A DNA stretch of 9,367 bases from an uncultured Flavobacteriales bacterium (GTDB lineage: Bacteria; Bacteroidota; Bacteroidia; Flavobacteriales_D; Sanyastnellaceae), in NCBI GenBank assembly GCA_913057815.1, contig CAJXOV010000058.1, positions 1 to 9,367 on the forward strand, given 5' to 3'. A program made the position numbers and the translations under genes. The notes under the pieces are model-generated. The model searched no databases and was not told the origin of the DNA. It saw only the letters and a list, made by a program, of their open reading frames with translations. Below, one piece after another: positions 6,146-9,367 of the stretch. Position 1 is the first letter of the stretch. The number at the start of each line of letters is the position of its first letter.

Positions 6146-7066
6146 CTATATGGTTTTATTCAATTCGGAATCAATCAGCTCTTCATATAAAAAACTCAGC
6201 TTCCTGCTCATATCACCAAACTGTTCCTTTCCTATAATTCTTCCATCAATCTTAGTCACTGGTGTAACTCCACCAAACGTCCCAGTAACAAAAGCTTCAT
6301 CAGCGCTATACACATCAAAAAGAGAAAAGTCCTTTTCTATACATGGAATGCCATTTTTATTACAAACCCTGATGATGTTTCCTCTGGTGATTCCATTCAT
6401 GCAGTATTTTCCAGTAGAAGTCCAAACTTCACCATTCCTTACAATGAAAAAGTTAGTAGCATTACACGTAGCTACAAAACCGTGAATATCTAACATCAAC
6501 GCCTCATCTGCTCCTGCCTCTATAGCCTGAACCAAAGCTTGTACTTCATGTAACTTACTGTGACAATTCAACCTTGGATCCAAGTAGTCTGGAGAACCTC
6601 TTCGAATGGTCGATGTAAATAAGGTAATTCCTTTTTCCTGACTTTCTTTACTCGCTTTCTTATGCTCAGGAATAATCACCAAATTAGGCCCAGACACAGT
6701 TAATCTAGGATCCTGTGAAGGAGTCTTTTTGATTCCTCTAGTAACCATAATACGCACATGGATATTGTCCGTCATATTATTGGCCTCCAACACTTTTCTA
6801 ACAATGGAAACTAACTCTGGCTTACTCCATTTCAAAGTCATTCCTATAGCAGCAGCGCCTGCCCATAATCGACTTAAGTGCTGATCTAAAAACACCAACT
6901 TTCCTTTATGAAGTCTAAGAGCTTCCCAAACCCCATCTCCTACCAAATAGCCGCTATCAAAGACCGAAATTTTAGCATCATTCCTAGAGAACAACTCACC
7001 ATTCACATAAATTTGAATAGATTCGTTACGTTCATCGTGCTCCGCATTATGAGTTCCGTGTACCAT
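6146..7066 (-). CDS. Class IV PLP-dependent aminotransferase (branched-chain / D-amino-acid aminotransferase-like)
   Basis: A 306-residue, fold-type IV protein of usual family length. Recognisable segments: VFDSGYLVGDGVWEALRL (35-52) with LDQHLSRL (60-67); VRIMVTRG (104-111); EAGADEALMLD (183-193); GITRGNIIRVC (225-235), the cofactor-phosphate loop; and DEAFVTGTFGGVTPV (256-270). The family moves amino groups between amino acids and 2-oxo acids (or acts as a lyase in PabC). Two cofactor positions look unusual. The Lys in NCHSKLHEVQA (K171) sits four residues later than the usual Schiff-base Lys when aligned back from the EAGADEA block, and the usual pyridine-binding Glu (GfvaE) is Thr200. This may mark a distinct subfamily, so I avoid calling it ilvE. 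The ATG at 7066 gives an N-terminal extension of about 16 residues before the first strand; no ribosome site is evident. It is co-transcribed with the sulfotransferase-like gene and preceded by the palindrome and a -7-like element. Confidence 0.85.
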   Translation of the reverse strand: MVHGTHNAEHDERNESIQIYVNGELFSRNDAKISVFDSGYLVGDGVWEALRLHKGKLVFLDQHLSRLWAGAAAIGMTLKWSKPELVSIVRKVLEANNMTDNIHVRIMVTRGIKKTPSQDPRLTVSGPNLVIIPEHKKASKESQEKGITLFTSTIRRGSPDYLDPRLNCHSKLHEVQALVQAIEAGADEALMLDIHGFVATCNATNFFIVRNGEVWTSTGKYCMNGITRGNIIRVCNKNGIPCIEKDFSLFDVYSADEAFVTGTFGGVTPVTKIDGRIIGKEQFGDMSRKLSFLYEELIDSELNKTI

Positions 7067-7090
7067 AAAAAATTGTAATTATTAAAAGTA

Positions 7091-7098
7091 GAAAGATA
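7091..7098 (-). promoter_or_regulatory. Weak candidate -7 element upstream of the aminotransferase gene
   Basis: On the minus strand this reads TATCTTTC, one mismatch from TAnnTTTG. It is the only such element in the 50-bp gap between psd and the aminotransferase start, and lies 24 bases upstream of the ATG. Its upstream edge is one base from the palindrome. It is a weak match on its own, and the gene could instead be read through from psd. Confidence 0.3.
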
Positions 7099-7099
7099 C

Positions 7100-7111
7100 G
7101 CGTTGCAACGC
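7100..7111. repeat. Perfect 12-bp palindrome GCGTTGCAACGC, copy 2 (candidate operator)
   Basis: Identical to the copy at 1339-1350, but here in non-coding DNA, in the 50-bp gap between the psd stop and the aminotransferase start. It lies directly upstream of a -7-like element, where a bound protein would contact or block RNA polymerase. It has no loop and no adjoining T-run on the hairpin end, so it is not a convincing intrinsic terminator. Which protein binds it, if any, is unknown. Confidence 0.6.
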
Positions 7112-7116
7112 AGGGT

Positions 7117-7773
7117 CTACTTCAACTCAGCCAGAATAGTCTCTATTCCGCTTACTTTATCATCAATATTCACCTTTACATCAGTCCCAAGCGGTAAGAA
7201 CACATCTACTCGAGAACCAAATTTGATAAAACCGAATTGACTAGCTTGTTCGACAGAATCTCCCTTATCAGCATAATGACAAATTCTTCGAGCTACAGCG
7301 CCTGCTATTTGTCTCACTAAAATCTCTCTTCCTTTGTTATCCTTGATGACTAATGTAGTCCTTTCGTTATCTGTAGATGATTTAGGGTGCCATGCCACTA
7401 AAAACTTCCCTGCATGGTATTTAAAATATTGGACTACTCCTGTTATCGGATTCCAATTAACATGAACGTTAAGTGGAGACATGAATATAGAAACTTGAAT
7501 TCTCTTGTCCTTGAAGTATTCCGTTTCTTCAGTTTCTTCTATCACCACTACTTTACCGTCTGCAGGACAAACAACTTGATTATCTATGGCCTTTAAGGTT
7601 CTTTTAGGAACTCTAAAAAACTGTATCACTAGACCTAACATAATTAATGACAGAACCAAAAGAATACAAGTAAGCCACTCAGGAGCTCCAAGACAACAAG
7701 ACACAGATGAAGGTATAGCTAACAATAAGCAAGCAACTAGAACTATCTTTCTACCTTCTTTATGAAATTTCAT
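7117..7773 (-). CDS. psd: Phosphatidylserine decarboxylase proenzyme (short form)
   Basis: Converts phosphatidylserine to phosphatidylethanolamine at the inner membrane. The 218 residues fit the short PSD class. Two hydrophobic segments (about 9-28 and 33-52) anchor the N-terminus; then come FFRVPKR (52-58), PADGKV (70-75), FMSPLNVHVNWNP (97-109) with the conserved histidine, and YHAGKF (119-124). The self-cleavage site is KFGSRVD (184-190): cutting between G186 and S187 would turn Ser187 into the pyruvoyl group of the alpha subunit, leaving a large beta chain. All expected residues are present. The ATG shares one base with the cdsA stop (TAATG), indicating translational coupling. The substrate would come from CdsA product via a phosphatidylserine synthase not encoded in this window. 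Confidence 0.95.
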   Translation of the reverse strand: MKFHKEGRKIVLVACLLLAIPSSVSCCLGAPEWLTCILLVLSLIMLGLVIQFFRVPKRTLKAIDNQVVCPADGKVVVIEETEETEYFKDKRIQVSIFMSPLNVHVNWNPITGVVQYFKYHAGKFLVAWHPKSSTDNERTTLVIKDNKGREILVRQIAGAVARRICHYADKGDSVEQASQFGFIKFGSRVDVFLPLGTDVKVNIDDKVSGIETILAELK

Positions 7774-8576
7774 TACGACATGATTTTAACGATGGCAAAA
7801 ATAACAGGAACACTCAAAAGGACCCCATCAAACCTATCTAATATACCACCATGCCCTGGCATGAAATTACCCGAGTCTTTCACTCCACTATTTCTTTTCA
7901 TTTGAGATTCAAATAAGTCTCCCATAGCTCCTAATACTGATACCAAAAGAGCTAAACCAAACCAAGGAATACCAGGAATTTCGAACCCATACTGTTGTAA
8001 AAAATACGCTCCTATTAACGCTGAAAGAACTCCTCCTATAAGCCCTTCCCATGTTTTTTTAGGTGAAACTTTAGGAAGTAGTTTGTTCCTTCCTAAATAC
8101 TTTCCAAACATATAAGCTCCGGTATCACTTAACCAAAGAAGAATAAAAAATGCGAGAATATATTTCCATTCATAATACCCTGAAGAGAAGGCTATCATGT
8201 ATAGCATTACAAAGGGCATGGTAACATACACTTGAGCAAACACTACATGAGCCCAGTCGCTGAGGTTAATCCTCTCTTTCGGAATTAAAATAGATAGAAT
8301 AGCGGAGGCTGAAAAAACTAAAACAGCTAAGTAAATTAAATTGATTAACTCAAAAGAATCCCATGCTAAAGCTGAAAAGATTAGCGCTGATGAAACACAA
8401 GTAATGACTCTTTTAAATTCAGAAATATTTTTTTGAAGACCAGTGTATTCCCAATTACCAACAATTACAATACATAGAAACAACCAAAAACATGAAACAG
8501 AACCATAAACGATACTGCCGATCATCACTATTAAAAAAACTATTCCAGTGGCTGCTCTAACGAGTACATCCTTCAT
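7773..8576 (-). CDS. cdsA: Phosphatidate cytidylyltransferase (CDP-diacylglycerol synthase)
   Basis: Integral inner-membrane enzyme that joins CTP and phosphatidic acid to give CDP-diacylglycerol, the branch point of phospholipid synthesis. The 267 residues are the normal length, with about seven or eight hydrophobic helices. The family signature is complete at about 224-250: SQMKR, then KDSG, then MPGHGGILDRFD, containing the Asp residues that bind metal and CTP. A second conserved stretch, SDTGAYMFGKYLGRNKL (150-166) followed by SPKKTWEG (171-178), is also intact. The ATG overlaps the stop of the DUF2007 gene in an ATGA arrangement, and the stop overlaps the psd start, so the gene is coupled on both sides. 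Confidence 0.96.
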   Translation of the reverse strand: MKDVLVRAATGIVFLIVMIGSIVYGSVSCFWLFLCIVIVGNWEYTGLQKNISEFKRVITCVSSALIFSALAWDSFELINLIYLAVLVFSASAILSILIPKERINLSDWAHVVFAQVYVTMPFVMLYMIAFSSGYYEWKYILAFFILLWLSDTGAYMFGKYLGRNKLLPKVSPKKTWEGLIGGVLSALIGAYFLQQYGFEIPGIPWFGLALLVSVLGAMGDLFESQMKRNSGVKDSGNFMPGHGGILDRFDGVLLSVPVIFAIVKIMS

Positions 8577-8776
8577 GACCAGCTTTCAATTAAGTGTTTA
8601 GCTTTTATCACATCATCTCTCTTTACGTACAAATCAACTTCTCCTATGTGAACATGAGCAGAGTCTTTTTGATTGAGAACCAAAGCCAATATTCCGTCAT
8701 TTTCCAGTTGAACTTTAAGCATTTCTACTTTCGGCTCAAAGGTATCTGAATAAACTTTCACCCAGTCCTTATCCAT
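8573..8776 (-). CDS. DUF2007-type small protein
   Basis: I choose the ATG at 8776, giving 67 residues beginning MDKDWVKVYSD, over the upstream in-frame start at 8824. The family normally begins with a strand of this kind, a good ribosome site (AAGGAG) sits six bases before 8776, and the longer form would run back into the end of ftsH. The rest fits the compact alpha/beta DUF2007 fold: a helix EPKVEMLKVQLENDGI (residues 14-29), then ALVLNQKD, then GEVDLYVKRDDVIKAKHLIESW. The family is sometimes called a putative signal-transducing protein and resembles small ligand-binding domains; its role is not known. Lying between ftsH and cdsA with one-base and overlapping junctions, it is surely co-translated with them and may act in membrane homeostasis. 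Confidence 0.85.
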   Translation of the reverse strand: MDKDWVKVYSDTFEPKVEMLKVQLENDGILALVLNQKDSAHVHIGEVDLYVKRDDVIKAKHLIESWS

Positions 8777-8777
8777 C

Positions 8778-9367
8778 TTATTCTCCTTCTTTTTCAGAAT
8801 CAGAAGACTCTTCAACCGGCTCATCTTCGTTAGAAGATTCTTCTGAAGCTACTTCAGGCATTTCATTGATAGACTCAGATATTCTAGCACCTTCAGGTCT
8901 TTGACCTATAATTTCTTCCAAATCATCTTTGAAAATCACTTCCTTCTCAAGTAATTTCCTAGCCAGTTTGGTTAGTTTTTCCTTATTAACTCTCAATAAT
9001 TCTACAGCTCTTTGGTAAGAAGTTTCAATCAATTTACTTACCTCTTCATCTATCACTCTAGCCGTATCATCACTATAAGGTTTCGTGAACTGATTCTGAC
9101 CTGATGAATCATAATAACTAATGTTACCAATTTTATCATTCAAACCATAAACCGTAACCATAGCGTATGCCTGTTTCGTAACTTTCTCTAAATCGCTTAA
9201 TGCGCCTGTAGATATTTTTCCGAATACAATTTCTTCAGCAGCTCTACCAGCCAATGTCGCACACATTTCATCGAGCATTTGCTCAGTAGTTGTAATTTGT
9301 CTTTCCTCAGGAAGATACCAAGCTGCACCTAAGCTTTGTCCTCTAGGAACTATAGTTACTTTCACTA
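8778..9367 (-). CDS. ftsH: ATP-dependent zinc metalloprotease FtsH, C-terminal part (cut by window edge)
   Basis: Only the last 195-196 codons are present; the reading frame is open through the right edge, and the GTG at 9365 is an internal Val of the conserved VKVTIVPRG, not a start. FtsH is a membrane-anchored AAA+ protease that degrades damaged or unassembled membrane proteins and some regulators. The visible part belongs to the M41 peptidase domain: KVTIVPRGQSLGAAWYLPEERQ, LAGRAAEEIVFG, then TGALSDLEKVTKQAYAMVTVYGL, where the Asp of SDLEK is the expected third zinc ligand. The HEXXH motif and the AAA+ module lie beyond the window. The protein ends in a Glu/Ser/Asp-rich acidic tail, as commonly seen in Bacteroidota FtsH. 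It heads a tightly packed unit with the DUF2007 gene, cdsA and psd; the next ATG is one base after its TAA. Confidence 0.96.
   Translation of the reverse strand, partial: VKVTIVPRGQSLGAAWYLPEERQITTTEQMLDEMCATLAGRAAEEIVFGKISTGALSDLEKVTKQAYAMVTVYGLNDKIGNISYYDSSGQNQFTKPYSDDTARVIDEEVSKLIETSYQRAVELLRVNKEKLTKLARKLLEKEVIFKDDLEEIIGQRPEGARISESINEMPEVASEESSNEDEPVEESSDSEKEGE
8783..8788 (-). promoter_or_regulatory. Strong ribosome binding site of the DUF2007 gene
   Basis: On the minus strand this reads AAGGAG, six bases before the ATG at 8776, and lies within the last codons of ftsH. It decides the start of the DUF2007 gene and stands out because most genes in this window have no recognisable Shine-Dalgarno sequence. 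Confidence 0.7.

Noticed and set aside
6052..6485. Plus-strand open frames at 6052-6237 and 6150-6485
   Set aside because: They lie antisense to the well-supported aminotransferase and sulfotransferase genes and their translations show no protein family character.
7100..7111. The palindrome as an intrinsic terminator of the psd operon
   Set aside because: The inverted repeat has no loop and only a 6-bp arm, and the following bases are not an immediate T-run, so it would make a poor terminator. A protein-binding site fits better.
7414..7596. Plus-strand open frame antisense to psd
   Set aside because: Fully inside a complete psd gene with all motifs; the translation is low-complexity aromatic sequence typical of a shadow frame.
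8777..8824. Longer form of the DUF2007 protein starting at 8824
   Set aside because: The extra 16 residues overlap the end of ftsH, lie before a strong ribosome site and the usual family start, and add a Lys-rich stretch that is the antiphase reading of the ftsH acidic tail.

Overview
The window reads as a piece of an AT-rich chromosome from the phylum Bacteroidota. The evidence is a secreted protein with a type IX secretion (T9SS) C-terminal sorting domain, promoter elements of the TAnnTTTG type, weak or absent Shine-Dalgarno sites for most genes, a Bacteroidota-style lipoprotein, and the order ftsH - DUF2007 - cdsA - psd. I lean towards the Cytophagales side of the phylum, but that is a guess. 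The first 40 bases are not biological: they match the Illumina Nextera read-1 transposase adapter preceded by the tail of an i5 index. The left edge is therefore a contig end that was not trimmed. The right edge cuts through ftsH.

Layout. (a) 1-40, adapter. (b) 77-928 (+), a secreted T9SS cargo protein. (c) 925-1380 (-), an Lrp/AsnC-family regulator with a TTG start, convergent with (b) and divergent from asnB. (d) 1463-3124 (+), asnB, glutamine-hydrolysing asparagine synthetase. (e) 3258-4814 (+), a DEAD-box-type RNA helicase with DEVD in motif II, followed at zero spacing by a 72-residue membrane protein. (f) 4816-5346 (-), an unknown lipoprotein. (g) 7066-5418 (-), a two-gene unit of a class IV (branched-chain/D-amino-acid-like) aminotransferase and a sulfotransferase-like P-loop protein. 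(h) 9367-7117 (-), ftsH (3' part), a DUF2007 protein, cdsA and psd, tightly packed and probably translationally coupled. Genes are dense; no gap without a gene exceeds about 135 bases.

How the parts work together. ftsH-cdsA-psd is a membrane-maintenance cluster: CdsA makes CDP-diacylglycerol, Psd makes phosphatidylethanolamine, and FtsH degrades membrane and regulatory proteins. The Lrp-family gene sits back to back with asnB, with a TAnnTTTG element on each strand of the short gap, so it is a good candidate regulator of asparagine synthesis.

The most interesting signal no gene explains is a perfect 12-bp GC-rich palindrome, GCGTTGCAACGC. It occurs exactly twice: inside the first codons of the Lrp gene (1339-1350) and just upstream of the aminotransferase-sulfotransferase unit (7100-7111), next to a -7-like element. 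I propose it as a candidate operator, possibly for this regulator, joining its own locus and the aminotransferase unit. The aminotransferase itself looks unusual at two positions expected to contact the cofactor. I see no CRISPR array, tRNA, rRNA, insertion sequence or defence system.
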